Of a DNA stretch of 31,150 nt, positions 1 through 7,575 are shown piece after piece. The translations under genes were made by a program, and so were the position numbers. Source of the stretch: an uncultured Collinsella sp. (GTDB taxonomy: Bacteria; Actinomycetota; Coriobacteriia; Coriobacteriales; Coriobacteriaceae); the NCBI GenBank assembly GCA_900548815.1, contig URLR01000019.1:1-31150 (forward strand). The letters run 5' to 3'. Below the pieces are notes generated by a model. The model was not told the origin of the DNA. It searched no databases and saw only the letters and a list, made by a program, of their open reading frames with translations. How positions within the stretch are numbered: position 1 is the first letter of the stretch; the number at the start of each line of letters is the position of its first letter.

Positions 1-150
1 CATATCGTTGGGGCCAGGCCCGATTTTGCCTCTTGACAATGTCCTGCTCATATTAAAAGGAACGTCCCCAGATGCCGGCTGTTGAGTTGCGGTGGAATAG
101 GGACTGTTTGGTGCCCGAAAGGGCGATTTTAGTCCGTATTTCACCGCAAC
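1..150. repeat. Intergenic stretch with long imperfect hairpin next to ppx
   Basis: No gene is seen here. Positions 86-105 and 131-150 form an inverted repeat with 18 of 20 positions complementary, one of the two exceptions being a G.T wobble. Inside it is a short hairpin, GCCC-GAAA-GGGC. The outer arm ends directly against the stop codon of the ppx gene at 151. On the ppx strand it has no run of T, so it is a poor intrinsic terminator and more like a REP-type repeat. The loop carries GGTGCCCGA (110-118), which recurs in the hairpin at 7583-7591. The 11-mer GAACGTCCCCA at 60-70 recurs at 6829-6839 in another intergenic gap. Confidence 0.55.
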
Positions 151-1155
151 TTATTGGAGGGTGCTGAGGCTGGGGGTCCAGGCGATGGTGGGAGTCGCGC
201 CGTCGAGAGTCTCGTTGATGGTGGCGGCCATACCGGCGAGGAGGCTGTTCTCACTTACGGTGAGCGTGTCGTAGCCGCCGGCTCGCATGAGCTCGCGAAT
301 CACCACGGCGCCAGCGAGAATCACGCCTGCACGCTTGGACTGCACGCCCGGTAGCGCGGCGATACCCTCCACATCCAGCGTAGACATACGATCGATGGCG
401 GCCGAGATCTGCTCCATCGTAAGCTCGCGCAGGTGCACAAAGTTCGAGTCGTACGGCTCCAGTTCGTGGACCAGCGCCACGAGCGTGGTGACGGTACCGC
501 CCACCGCAACGAGGCGCTCGGCACGCTCAAAGTCGCTGGGCAGGCCCTCAAAATAGGCGGAGAACTGCTCGCCTGCCCACGCGGCGGCAGCCGCAAGCTC
601 GTTCGCCGACGGCGGCAGTGCAGAGAAAAACCGCTCCGTCACACGACGGCAACCAATGTCCAGCGAACGCGTTCCCTCCAGCGCGAAGACCCCGCGCTCC
701 GGCGCGTATACGCCCGTAGCGAGCTCCGTGGAGCCACCGCCCGAATCGGCAACAATGATGCGCTCGCCGGCAAAGTCGTGCGCCACGCCAAAAAACGTCA
801 GGCGCGCCTCGACCTCGCCCGGAATCACCTGCGGCTCAAGCCCCAGCTCGTGCAGGCCGTCCAGCAGCAGGGCGGCGTTGGACGCATCGCGCGCGGCGCT
901 CGTGCACGTGGTGCAGATGCACGCGGCGCCAAAGGCACGTGCCTCGTCCACAAACATGCGGCACGCAGCGAGTACACGCTCGACAGCCGCCTCGCAAAAG
1001 CGACCCGTCGCGTCCACGCCCTCGCCCAGGTCGGTAATCTCGGTATGCTTGGACGATTCCACGATCGCCCCGGCCTCGACCTGCGCCAACACCAGTCGCG
1101 ACGACACCGTTCCCAGGTCGATCGCGGCCACCTTATAGCGTTTGCAATTTGTCAT
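151..1155 (-). CDS. Ppx/GppA-family phosphatase (exopolyphosphatase-like)
   Basis: A 334-residue member of the ASKHA-fold Ppx/GppA family, which hydrolyses inorganic polyphosphate or the pppGpp 5' phosphate. The N-terminal phosphate-binding loop is visible as AIDLGTVSSRLVLAQV, and the second as ADSGGGSTEL near residue 137. The protein has only the two-lobed catalytic core and lacks the extra C-terminal domains of long E. coli Ppx, matching short actinobacterial homologues. The ATG at 1155 has a strong GGAGGGGAG ribosome site. It lies 20 bp downstream of the DivIC-like gene and is probably co-transcribed with it, a neighbourhood (eno, divIC, ppx) common in Gram-positive bacteria. Which substrate is preferred cannot be told from the sequence. 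Confidence 0.88.
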   Translation of the reverse strand: MTNCKRYKVAAIDLGTVSSRLVLAQVEAGAIVESSKHTEITDLGEGVDATGRFCEAAVERVLAACRMFVDEARAFGAACICTTCTSAARDASNAALLLDGLHELGLEPQVIPGEVEARLTFFGVAHDFAGERIIVADSGGGSTELATGVYAPERGVFALEGTRSLDIGCRRVTERFFSALPPSANELAAAAAWAGEQFSAYFEGLPSDFERAERLVAVGGTVTTLVALVHELEPYDSNFVHLRELTMEQISAAIDRMSTLDVEGIAALPGVQSKRAGVILAGAVVIRELMRAGGYDTLTVSENSLLAGMAATINETLDGATPTIAWTPSLSTLQ

Positions 1156-1175
1156 TGCGGGCTCCCCTCCGGGCG

Positions 1176-1937
1176 CTATTTGCCGTTGGACACGACCGTC
1201 TGGCCCTCGACGCCGTTAAACCCAAACAGCATGTCGAGCGCTTGGATGTACCACGGCGCGTCCTTGCCGACTTCTTCGATTTCCTTGGCAACTTCGCTGG
1301 CCTTCTTGGCGTTCGACGACTTCTGGCTCGACGAGGCATCCGAATCGCCGTCCAGGCCCTGCACTTCAATCCTCTTCTCGCCGGGCATCACCAAGCCCAG
1401 GTCCTCGGATGCCGCATCCTTGATACCCTCCTCCGAGAGCAGCTTGTCGACACTTTTTTGCAGCCCATCATTGTATTGCTGGCGAATCTCGACCTGCTTG
1501 GCCAAGATATCGCTCGAACGCTTTGCCACGTACAGGTCGCGCACGGGGAAATACAGGCTCACGAGCACCAGGGCAACGACGATGCCGATGAATAGCCCTC
1601 GCTGAGGACCGTGGGTAAAGTCGTAGATCGCCTTGACCACCGCGTTGTCGTTGGCGTAGTGCATAAAGTCCGAGCCCGAAAAACGGTTCGAGGGCCTGCT
1701 CGACCTATCGTGCGTTTGAGCCGACGAGCGCTGAGCATGCGACGAACGTGCCGGGCGCACCGGTCCATCTGACGAAGTATTCACTTGAGCATTGGGGCGC
1801 GAGGTACTTGTCGGGCGCTGCATGGAGCGGTCGGCGCCGGCGTAGGCGGACCCACCGAGCTGCACCGTGCGCGCACGGCGAGGCGACGGCTCACGCGAAC
1901 CGGCGGAATAGTACCTGTTGTCGTAAATCTGATCCAT
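1176..1937 (-). CDS. Septum formation initiator (DivIC/FtsB-like) membrane protein
   Basis: A 253-residue single-pass membrane protein. Residues 1-110 are a basic, Ser/Arg/Pro-rich, probably disordered cytoplasmic tail. One transmembrane segment lies at about 114-130 (GLFIGIVVALVLVSLYF). It is followed by a short coiled-coil region (KQVEIRQQYNDGLQKSVDKL) and the motif DLGLVMPGEKRIEV, which is typical of the extracellular end of DivIC/FtsB proteins. These proteins bridge FtsL and FtsQ/DivIB in the divisome. The reading frame stays open upstream to 2063, but that extension would run through the enolase terminator hairpin, so the ATG at 1937 is preferred. The position between eno and ppx is the classic one for divIC. 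The Ser-rich C-terminal extension is not part of the core family. Confidence 0.8.
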   Translation of the reverse strand: MDQIYDNRYYSAGSREPSPRRARTVQLGGSAYAGADRSMQRPTSTSRPNAQVNTSSDGPVRPARSSHAQRSSAQTHDRSSRPSNRFSGSDFMHYANDNAVVKAIYDFTHGPQRGLFIGIVVALVLVSLYFPVRDLYVAKRSSDILAKQVEIRQQYNDGLQKSVDKLLSEEGIKDAASEDLGLVMPGEKRIEVQGLDGDSDASSSQKSSNAKKASEVAKEIEEVGKDAPWYIQALDMLFGFNGVEGQTVVSNGK

Positions 1938-2027
1938 GTGCGCCTTGTGCGGTTGAGGTTTGTTTGCGCTAAGTATTCTAGTTATAGCACGAGCGCGCGC
2001 ACCGCCTTCGCCAGCCTTTGCTCGACA

Positions 2028-2061
2028 TAAAAAAGGCGCTGAGCCATATGGCCCAGCGCCC
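2028..2061 (-). terminator. Intrinsic terminator of eno
   Basis: Read on the minus strand this is a GGCGCTGGGCC / GGCTCAGCGCC stem with an ATAT loop followed by TTTTTTATG. The one imperfect pair is a G.U wobble only on the minus strand, which agrees with termination of the enolase transcript. Confidence 0.85.
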
Positions 2062-2133
2062 AATGGTGCTCAACAGCGCCCGGCTGAAGCAAGGCGAATC
2101 CGAGTCTTCCCCGCCCCCGCGAGCTCCGCGTGC

Positions 2134-3423
2134 CTAGCGAATGTTGTAGAACGCAGACTTGCCGGCGTAGCGCGCGCTGCCCTCGAGCTCGTCCTCGATA
2201 CGGATGAGCTGGTTGTACTTGGCGATACGGTCGCTGCGGCACGGGGCGCCCGACTTGATCTGACCGGCGTTGACGCCCACGACCAGGTCGGCGATCGTGG
2301 AGTCCTCGGTCTCGCCGGAGCGGTGGCTCACGATGCAAGCGTAACCGGCCTCCTTGGCGGTTTCGATGGCCTCGAGCGACTCGGTGAGCGTGCCGATCTG
2401 GTTGACCTTGACCAGGATCGCATTGGCGGCACCCAGCTCGATGCCCTTCTTAAGGCGCTCGGTGTTGGTGACGAACAGGTCGTCGCCCACCAGCTGCACC
2501 TTGTTGCCAATGCGGCGGGTGAGCTCGACCCAGCCGTCCCAGTCCTCCTCGGCCATGCCGTCCTCGATGGAGATGATGGGATAGGTGTCGACGAGCTTCT
2601 CCCAGTAATCGACCATCTGGGCGCTCGTGTACTCAACACCCTCGCCCTTGAGCTCGTACATGCCGGTCTCGGCGTTGTAGAACTCGGTCGAGGCCGGATC
2701 CATGGCGTACATGAAGTCGACGCCGGGCTTAAAGCCAGCCTTCTCCACGGCCTTGGTGATGTACTCGAACGGCTCGGCGTTGGTCTTGAGGTTGGGCGCA
2801 AAGCCGCCCTCGTCGCCCACACCGCCGCCCAGGCCGGCCTCATGCAGCACGCCCTTGAGGGTGTGGTAGACCTCGGCGCACCAACGCAGGCCCTCGGCAA
2901 AGCTCGGGGCGCCCACCGGCATGATCATGAACTCCTGGAAGTCAACGTTGTTGTCGGCATGCACACCGCCGTTGAGGATGTTCATCATGGGCGTGGGCAG
3001 CAGATGGGCGTTGACGCCGCCCAGGTACTGGTACAGTGACAGGCCCGCCGACTCGGCAGCGGCGCGGGCGACGGCCAGCGACACGCCCAAGATGGCGTTG
3101 GCACCGAGCTTGGTCTTGTTGGGGGTACCGTCCGCGGCAATCAGCGCGGCATCGACGGCGCGCTGGTCGAAGGCGTCGAGGCCCACGACGGCGTTAGCGC
3201 ACTCGTTGTTGACGTGCTCGACGGCCTGCGAAACGCCCTTGCCCAGGTAGCGGCCCTTGTCGCCATCGCGCAGCTCGCAGGCCTCAAAGGCGCCGGTCGA
3301 AGCACCCGAAGGCACCATTGCGCGGCCAAAGCTGCCGTCCTCGAGCACGACCTCGACCTCGACGGTGGGATTGCCGCGGCTGTCGAGCACCTCGCGACCG
3401 TAGACGTCCAAAATATCGCTCAT
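2134..3423 (-). CDS. eno: Enolase (phosphopyruvate hydratase)
   Basis: Full-length 429-residue enolase, which interconverts 2-phosphoglycerate and phosphoenolpyruvate in glycolysis and needs Mg2+. The start shows the family signature YGREVLDSRGNPTVEVEV and the loop SGASTGAFEACELRDGD. The metal and active-site regions are all present: MPVGAPSFAEGLRW, GVGDEGGFAPNL, SIEDGMAEEDWDGW, QLVGDDLFVTN, the catalytic Lys in NAILVKVNQIGT, and SHRSGETEDSTIADL near the C-terminus. The ATG at 3423 follows a GAGGGAGA ribosome site. The gene ends in an intrinsic terminator at 2028-2061. Its upstream region holds a pair of 11-bp direct repeats (3500-3510 and 3535-3545). Confidence 0.98.
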   Translation of the reverse strand: MSDILDVYGREVLDSRGNPTVEVEVVLEDGSFGRAMVPSGASTGAFEACELRDGDKGRYLGKGVSQAVEHVNNECANAVVGLDAFDQRAVDAALIAADGTPNKTKLGANAILGVSLAVARAAAESAGLSLYQYLGGVNAHLLPTPMMNILNGGVHADNNVDFQEFMIMPVGAPSFAEGLRWCAEVYHTLKGVLHEAGLGGGVGDEGGFAPNLKTNAEPFEYITKAVEKAGFKPGVDFMYAMDPASTEFYNAETGMYELKGEGVEYTSAQMVDYWEKLVDTYPIISIEDGMAEEDWDGWVELTRRIGNKVQLVGDDLFVTNTERLKKGIELGAANAILVKVNQIGTLTESLEAIETAKEAGYACIVSHRSGETEDSTIADLVVGVNAGQIKSGAPCRSDRIAKYNQLIRIEDELEGSARYAGKSAFYNIR

Positions 3424-3499
3424 GTTGTCTCCCTCTCACTTGGAAACGGGCTGAATGCTTGGCGACGCGGCTTGCACGCTGTAGAGGCGTGCAGGTTCA

Positions 3500-3545
3500 T
3501 AAGTTAGCCGTGTCGCACTTTTTGCATTATGCCCTAAGTTAGCCG
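3500..3545 (-). promoter_or_regulatory. Candidate eno promoter region with paired direct repeats
   Basis: The 11-mer TAAGTTAGCCG occurs at 3500-3510 and again at 3535-3545, 35 bp apart and in the same orientation. Between the copies on the minus strand is a -10-like CATAAT. A matching GGTTAGCCG is found in the promoter region at 21561-21569. The role as a promoter or operator is inferred from position only. Confidence 0.4.
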
Positions 3546-3564
3546 AGGGATACACTTGATTTTC

Positions 3565-3611
3565 GAAAAATTTAGCGGGAACGATGAGACGTGTCAGCCC
3601 GTCGTTCCCGC
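3565..3611 (-). terminator. Probable terminator after mazG
   Basis: A perfect 10-bp stem (GCGGGAACGA at 3575-3584 with TCGTTCCCGC at 3602-3611) lies just after the mazG stop codon. On the minus strand it is followed by TAAATTTTTCG. Confidence 0.65.
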
Positions 3612-3615
3612 AGTC

Positions 3616-4476
3616 TTACTCCTCCGCCTTTGCGGCATCCCAGAGGTCGTTGAGACCGTGGGTCGAAAGCTCGGCAAGATCCACGTGGGCGTTGGCCGCC
3701 ATCTGCTCCATCGCGGCCCAACGGCGGCGGAACTTTGCCGTGCTGGCGCGCAGGGCGCTCTCGGCGTCGATGCCCTCTTTGCGCGCGACGTTGACCAAGG
3801 CAAAGAGCAGGTCGCCAAACTCCATCTCGCGCTCGGGCGAGCCGGGAGCCTCGGCCTCAAACTCGGCACGCTCCTCGGCAACCTCGTCCCACACATCCTG
3901 GACCGTCTCCCATTCAAAGCCCACGGCAGCCGCCTTGCGCGACACCTTCTGAGCCTGCATCAGCGCCGGCAGATGCGTGGGCACGCCGTCGAGCAGGCCC
4001 TCGGGCGCAGCCTCGCCTGCCGCCACGGCCTTGTCCTTGGCAGCCCTCTCGGCAAGCTTGACCTCGTCCCAAATCTTGAGTACCTCGTCGGAGCTGTCGG
4101 CATCTACATCGCCAAACACGTGCGGATGACGGCGAATGAGTTTGGCGTCGATATCGCGCGCCACGTCGGCCAGCGTAAACTCGCCGGCATCCGCCGCGAT
4201 CTGCGCATGCAGCACGACCTGCATGAGCACGTCGCCCAGCTCCTCGCGTAGGTGAACCGCGTCGTCCGCCTCGATGCAGTCGAGTGCCTCGTAGGCCTCC
4301 TCGATCATGTTCTTGCCGATGCTGCGGTGTGTCTGTTCGCGATCCCACGGGCAGCCATCGGGCTGACGCAGACGCCAGATGGTCTGCACCAGATGCTGCA
4401 GCTCGGCCGACGCGTCTATCAGCGTGGACAGATCGCGCGAGCCCTCGGCATTTTGCTGAGCCATATGCTGCGCCAT
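3616..4476 (-). CDS. mazG: MazG nucleoside triphosphate pyrophosphohydrolase
   Basis: A 286-residue two-domain MazG, which hydrolyses NTPs to NMP plus pyrophosphate and clears aberrant nucleotides; in E. coli it also lowers ppGpp. The N-terminal domain has the signature LRQPDGCPWDREQTH and the acidic helices EEAYEALDCIE and LREELGDVLMQVV, which bind Mg2+. The C-terminal domain repeats the pattern (VWDEVAEERAEFE, then MEFGDLLFALVNVAR). The frame stays open to 4584, but the ATG at 4476 is preferred. It is preceded by GGAGGAGGAAT, which sits inside the 3' end of the upstream phosphodiesterase gene, and the stop-to-start gap is only 2 bases, implying translational coupling. Confidence 0.93.
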   Translation of the reverse strand: MAQHMAQQNAEGSRDLSTLIDASAELQHLVQTIWRLRQPDGCPWDREQTHRSIGKNMIEEAYEALDCIEADDAVHLREELGDVLMQVVLHAQIAADAGEFTLADVARDIDAKLIRRHPHVFGDVDADSSDEVLKIWDEVKLAERAAKDKAVAAGEAAPEGLLDGVPTHLPALMQAQKVSRKAAAVGFEWETVQDVWDEVAEERAEFEAEAPGSPEREMEFGDLLFALVNVARKEGIDAESALRASTAKFRRRWAAMEQMAANAHVDLAELSTHGLNDLWDAAKAEE

Positions 4477-4478
4477 GG

Positions 4479-5027
4479 TTATTCCTCCTCCAGGATCACG
4501 TGGCGGAACGCACCGCCCTCGTAGATGCCGTAGCTGTGCGTGCCGTCCTTGGGAATGCTCACACTGCCGGGGTTGAAGAGCCACAGGCCCCGGTGCGCCT
4601 CGCTTGCCTCGTTAACCTTGATGTGCGTATGACCGTAGACGAGCGCGGAGCCCTCGGGCAGCGCGGGCGCGTGGTCGACGCTGTTGTGCATGCCGGCGCC
4701 AAAGACATGGCCGTGCGTCAGGAACAGCTCGCGGCCGGTCTCGTCAAACAACGTGGCGTAGTCGGCCATGACGGGGAAGTCGAGGACCATCTGGTCGACC
4801 TCGGCGTCGCAGTTGCCGCGGACGGCGATGATGCGGTCAGCCAGGGCGTTGAGCAGCGGAATCACGCGCTTGGGGGCGTAGTCGCGCGGCAGGTCGTTAC
4901 GCGGGCCGTGGTAGAGCAGGTCGCCCAGCAGCACAATGCGGTCGGGCTGCTCGGACTCGATGGCGGCAACCAGGCGCTCGGCCCAATATGCCGAGCCATG
5001 GATGTCGGAGGCGATGAGGTATTTCAT
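4479..5027 (-). CDS. yfcE: YfcE/MJ0936-type metallophosphodiesterase
   Basis: A 182-residue calcineurin-like phosphoesterase of the YfcE/MJ0936 group, cytoplasmic, with two catalytic metal ions. The ordered metal motifs are visible: ASDIHGSAYWAERL (Asp and His), LLGDLLYHGPRND (Asp), AVRGNCDAEVDQM (Asn and Asp), LTHGHVFGAG (His), and VYGHTHIKVN (paired His). Length fits E. coli YfcE (184 residues). Members cleave phosphodiester model substrates and their physiological substrate is not settled. The gene overlaps functionally with mazG through a shared ribosome site and follows the LarC-like gene, so the three probably form one transcript. Confidence 0.92.
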   Translation of the reverse strand: MKYLIASDIHGSAYWAERLVAAIESEQPDRIVLLGDLLYHGPRNDLPRDYAPKRVIPLLNALADRIIAVRGNCDAEVDQMVLDFPVMADYATLFDETGRELFLTHGHVFGAGMHNSVDHAPALPEGSALVYGHTHIKVNEASEAHRGLWLFNPGSVSIPKDGTHSYGIYEGGAFRHVILEEE

Positions 5028-5087
5028 GGGGAGATCCTTTCGAATGGGGTTGATATGGCTGGGCGCAGGATGTCGCCACCAGCCGCG

Positions 5088-5573
5088 TTATTCAAATCGC
5101 AGTGCCACGGCTTGTGCCGCCTGCATCACGCGCTGGAGCGGCACATTGTGCTCGCGGGCGAGACGGGCGCAGTCCTCGTACTCGGGCGCTGCACGCTCGC
5201 TGCCGTCGGGCAGGGTTGCCACCTTGACGGACACCTCGCCCCATAGCGTCGTTACGCGCTCAAAGCGGCGTGGCAGGCAAACGCGCTCCATGACCTGGCG
5301 ACGAATGCCGTTGGTCGTGGTTTCCAAGAAGATGATCGTCTGCAGGCGCTCGATATCCTCGTAGGTGCAGATTACCTGCAGCTGCCAGCCGGGGCGGCCT
5401 TTCTTACAATAGAGGGGCAGCCAGTGCACCTCGCGCGCACCCGCCTCGCGCAGGCGGTCGGCGGCGTAGGCGAGTACCTCAGGCGACGCGTCGTCGATGT
5501 CGCATTCCAGCTTGACGATGGTTTCGGGCGCATCGGTCTCGCGGGACAGCGGGGATGTGCTATCGCATGGCAT
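5088..5573 (-). CDS. Stand-alone LarC C-terminal (LarC2) domain protein
   Basis: A 161-residue protein that corresponds to the C-terminal half of LarC, the nickel-inserting cyclometallase that makes the nickel-pincer nucleotide cofactor of lactate racemase and related enzymes. Family-typical stretches are LECDIDDASPEVLAYAADRL, LPLYCKKGRPGWQLQV, IFLETTTNGIRRQVMER and APEYEDCARLAREHNVPL. The usual N-terminal LarC1 domain is absent: the upstream frames at 5574-5900 encode nothing like it. In Lactobacillus plantarum LarC1 and LarC2 are joined by a programmed frameshift. Here no upstream partner exists for that. The ATG at 5573 is chosen because AAAGGAG lies 9 bases before it. An in-frame GTG at 5612 has no ribosome site. 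Whether it acts with a LarC1 encoded elsewhere is unknown. Confidence 0.82.
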   Translation of the reverse strand: MPCDSTSPLSRETDAPETIVKLECDIDDASPEVLAYAADRLREAGAREVHWLPLYCKKGRPGWQLQVICTYEDIERLQTIIFLETTTNGIRRQVMERVCLPRRFERVTTLWGEVSVKVATLPDGSERAAPEYEDCARLAREHNVPLQRVMQAAQAVALRFE

Positions 5574-5904
5574 ACGGTCCGGCTCCTTTCCGCGCGGGCT
5601 CGTTTTGTTCACTCAAACGCTAGCACATCGCGGGCGACGTGGATGTGGCGGAGCGCGATGAACCCGATTTTCCTTGTCCGCAAAAAACCGACACTCCACC
5701 GCCTCATCCAAACATGTACATCAGCCTCCAAACATGCCATTTTTTGCAGCTTTTGGAGGCTGATGTACATGTTTTGAGAGCGCAAGCGAGGCCGCACCGC
5801 GCGTCGCGCAGCCTTTCCAATCGATTTCGACCCCCGGCGTGTCCGGCGTGTTGAGAGCTGCGCCATTACAATGGAGCGGATTCGCTTGACACAAAGGAGC
5901 CGCC
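5574..5904. other. Intergenic region between larC2-like and PHP phosphatase genes
   Basis: These 331 bases separate two divergently transcribed genes and must hold both promoters. No convincing protein is encoded; the small open frames here cross a large inverted repeat (5710-5774). A -10-like TACAAT lies at about 5865-5870, some 35 bases before the ATG of the plus-strand gene, whose ribosome site is AAAGGAG. Confidence 0.6.
5710..5774. repeat. Perfect 23-bp inverted repeat with 19-base loop
   Basis: Positions 5710-5732 and 5752-5774 are exact reverse complements (arm begins AAACATGTACATCAGCC). The spacer is 5733-5751. Neither side has a T-run long enough to call a terminator, and the element lies between divergent genes, where no terminator is expected. 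It may be a REP-type repeat or a large operator or cruciform. Confidence 0.8.
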
Positions 5905-6816
5905 ATGTCTGCTTGCCCGCTGGTCGATTGCCATACCCACACCTCGTTTTCGGACGGACATGCCTCGTTTGAGGACAACGTTCGCGCCGCTGCTGCGGCC
6001 GGCTGCCGCGTCATGGTCTCGACCGACCATCTCACCCTGCCTGCCAGCATGGATGCCAACTGCGAAGTGCAGGTTACTGAGGGCGACCTGCCGGCACATC
6101 GTCTGGCCTTTGAGGACGCCCGCAAACTCGCCGCGCAGATTGCGCCGGAGCTCGAGCTTATCTATGGCTTTGAATGCGATTGGTACGAGGGCTGCGAGCC
6201 TTTGGTTGAGCGCTGGTCCCAGAGCGCCGTGGTACGCCTGGGCAGCGTGCATTGGATTGGCAACCCGGGCGATATTGCGGCAGGTGCTGCGGACACGGCG
6301 GGGACGGAGGATGTCGCTCGTCCCGATACGCCCGATTCGCGCTGCGGTTGGATCGACGATGATACCGACCTGCATGTTTGGGAAAACTTAGGCGAGCGGG
6401 GCGTGTGGGAGCGCTATGTCGATGACTGGTGCCGCGCCTGCGAGAGCCCGCTCAACTTTGATGTGATGGCTCACCCCGACCTGGTCATGCGCTTTTCGAA
6501 GGAAGGCTTTGCGCCCGATTTTGACCCTGCACCGTTTTGGCAGCAGATGGCCGAGTGCGCGCACGATACGGGCCGCCGCGTTGAGGTCTCGACCGCCGCA
6601 CCGCGCAAGGGGCTCGACGACTACTACCCCGCAACCGGTCTTTTGCGCTGCTTTGCCCATGCCGAAGTGCCGATCACCTTTGGCTCGGACGCGCACCGCG
6701 CCTGCGATATCTGCTGGAACATCCGCGAGGCCCAGGCGCACGCCTACGACTGCGGTTATCGAACCTTCGACATCCCCCACGCCACCGGCGAATGGGAATC
6801 CACGCCCCTCGCCTAA
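5905..6816 (+). CDS. hisK: PHP-family phosphatase, probable histidinol-phosphatase (HisK type)
   Basis: A 303-residue PHP-domain protein (polymerase and histidinol phosphatase fold), a trinuclear-metal phosphoesterase. Visible metal ligands are DCHTHTSFSDGH at residues 8-19, STDHLTL, ELIYGFECDWY, LGSVHWI, VMAHPDLVMRF and TFGSDAHRACD. Length and motif order match Bacillus HisJ/HisK-type histidinol-phosphatases (about 270-300 residues), which remove phosphate from L-histidinol phosphate. The gene is convergent with the his operon, ending 27 bases from hisE. HisB in this window lacks a phosphatase domain, so this gene fills the gap in the pathway. An acidic insert of about 30 residues (ADTAGTEDVARPDTPD) is unusual. 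Another PHP phosphoesterase role cannot be excluded. The start is ATG after AAAGGAG. Confidence 0.82.
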   Translation: MSACPLVDCHTHTSFSDGHASFEDNVRAAAAAGCRVMVSTDHLTLPASMDANCEVQVTEGDLPAHRLAFEDARKLAAQIAPELELIYGFECDWYEGCEPLVERWSQSAVVRLGSVHWIGNPGDIAAGAADTAGTEDVARPDTPDSRCGWIDDDTDLHVWENLGERGVWERYVDDWCRACESPLNFDVMAHPDLVMRFSKEGFAPDFDPAPFWQQMAECAHDTGRRVEVSTAAPRKGLDDYYPATGLLRCFAHAEVPITFGSDAHRACDICWNIREAQAHAYDCGYRTFDIPHATGEWESTPLA

Positions 6817-6843
6817 CTGGTCGTTTAAGAACGTCCCCAATGA

Positions 6844-7161
6844 CTAGTGGCGGCGAGCGTTGAGTTCGCCGGCCAGTTCGTCGAGGGTGACGCCGTAGCG
6901 CTCAAGGGTTACGAGCAGGTGATAGACCAGGTCGCCGGCCTCGTAGCGGATGTGGTCGTGATCGTTATCCTTGCAAGCCATGATGACCTCGCTCGCCTCT
7001 TCGGCAAGCTTCTTGAGCAGCTCGTCCTCGACATCGGTCAGCAGACGAGCGGTGTAGCTCTCCTGCGGCGATGCATCACAACGACCGTGAATCACCTCGG
7101 CCAGACCCGTCAGCGTCTCGCCGATATTTCCATCCTGAACGTTTGCGGTGCGCACACCCAT
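6844..7161 (-). CDS. hisE: Phosphoribosyl-ATP pyrophosphatase
   Basis: A 105-residue HisE that hydrolyses phosphoribosyl-ATP to phosphoribosyl-AMP, histidine step 2. It belongs to the all-alpha MazG-like NTP pyrophosphatase superfamily. The acidic metal-binding helices appear as KLAEEASEVIMACKDND and YEAGDLVYHLLVTL, and the C-terminus ends LDELAGELNARR as in other HisE proteins. It is a separate gene from hisI, not the HisIE fusion seen in enterobacteria. It is last in the operon and convergent with the PHP phosphatase gene. The ATG at 7161 has an AAAGGA site 8 bases upstream. Confidence 0.96.
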   Translation of the reverse strand: MGVRTANVQDGNIGETLTGLAEVIHGRCDASPQESYTARLLTDVEDELLKKLAEEASEVIMACKDNDHDHIRYEAGDLVYHLLVTLERYGVTLDELAGELNARRH

Positions 7162-7207
7162 GGTTCAATCCTTTCTGGTTGGCCGAGCGTCTAATCGAGC
7201 GCCCGCC

Positions 7208-7537
7208 CTACGCGAGTTTCTTAAAGAAGCAGGTACGGTTGCCGGTATGGCAGGCCGGACCCGGCGAGTCAACCTTGACCAGCAGCGTATCGCTATCGCA
7301 GTCGGCCCAAAGCTCCTTGACCTCCTGCATATTGCCGCTCGTCGCGCCCTTGTTCCAGAGCTCCTGGCGGCTGCGGCTCCAAAACCACGTGGTACCGGTC
7401 TTGAGCGTCAGCCCCACCGACTCCTCGTTCATCCAAGCAACCATAAGCACCTCGCCGGTGTCATACTGCTGAACCACACAAGGAATCAGCCCCTTGGCGT
7501 CGTATGTAAGCTTTGAAGGATCGGTTATCTCTTCCAT
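7208..7537 (-). CDS. hisI: Phosphoribosyl-AMP cyclohydrolase
   Basis: A 109-residue HisI that opens the adenine ring of phosphoribosyl-AMP, histidine step 3, using Zn2+ and Mg2+. Motifs: VAWMNEESVGLTLKTG, TTWFWSRSRQELWNKGATSG, the metal-binding WADCDSDTLLVKV, and the zinc ligands in GPACHTGNRTCFF. The ATG at 7537 is preferred, with GGGAAG just upstream. A longer frame starting with TTG at 7606 would run into the palindromic element at 7576-7670 and has no family support. The 142 bases between this gene and hisF are unusual in an otherwise tightly packed operon. Confidence 0.95.
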   Translation of the reverse strand: MEEITDPSKLTYDAKGLIPCVVQQYDTGEVLMVAWMNEESVGLTLKTGTTWFWSRSRQELWNKGATSGNMQEVKELWADCDSDTLLVKVDSPGPACHTGNRTCFFKKLA

Positions 7538-7575
7538 TTCTCTTCCCAAATTCAAACTTCGCAGGTCGGTGAGGG

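Noticed and set aside
5609..5866. Minus-strand frame of 85 residues as a possible LarC1 remnant
   Set aside because: The translation crosses the perfect inverted repeat and shows no similarity to LarC1.
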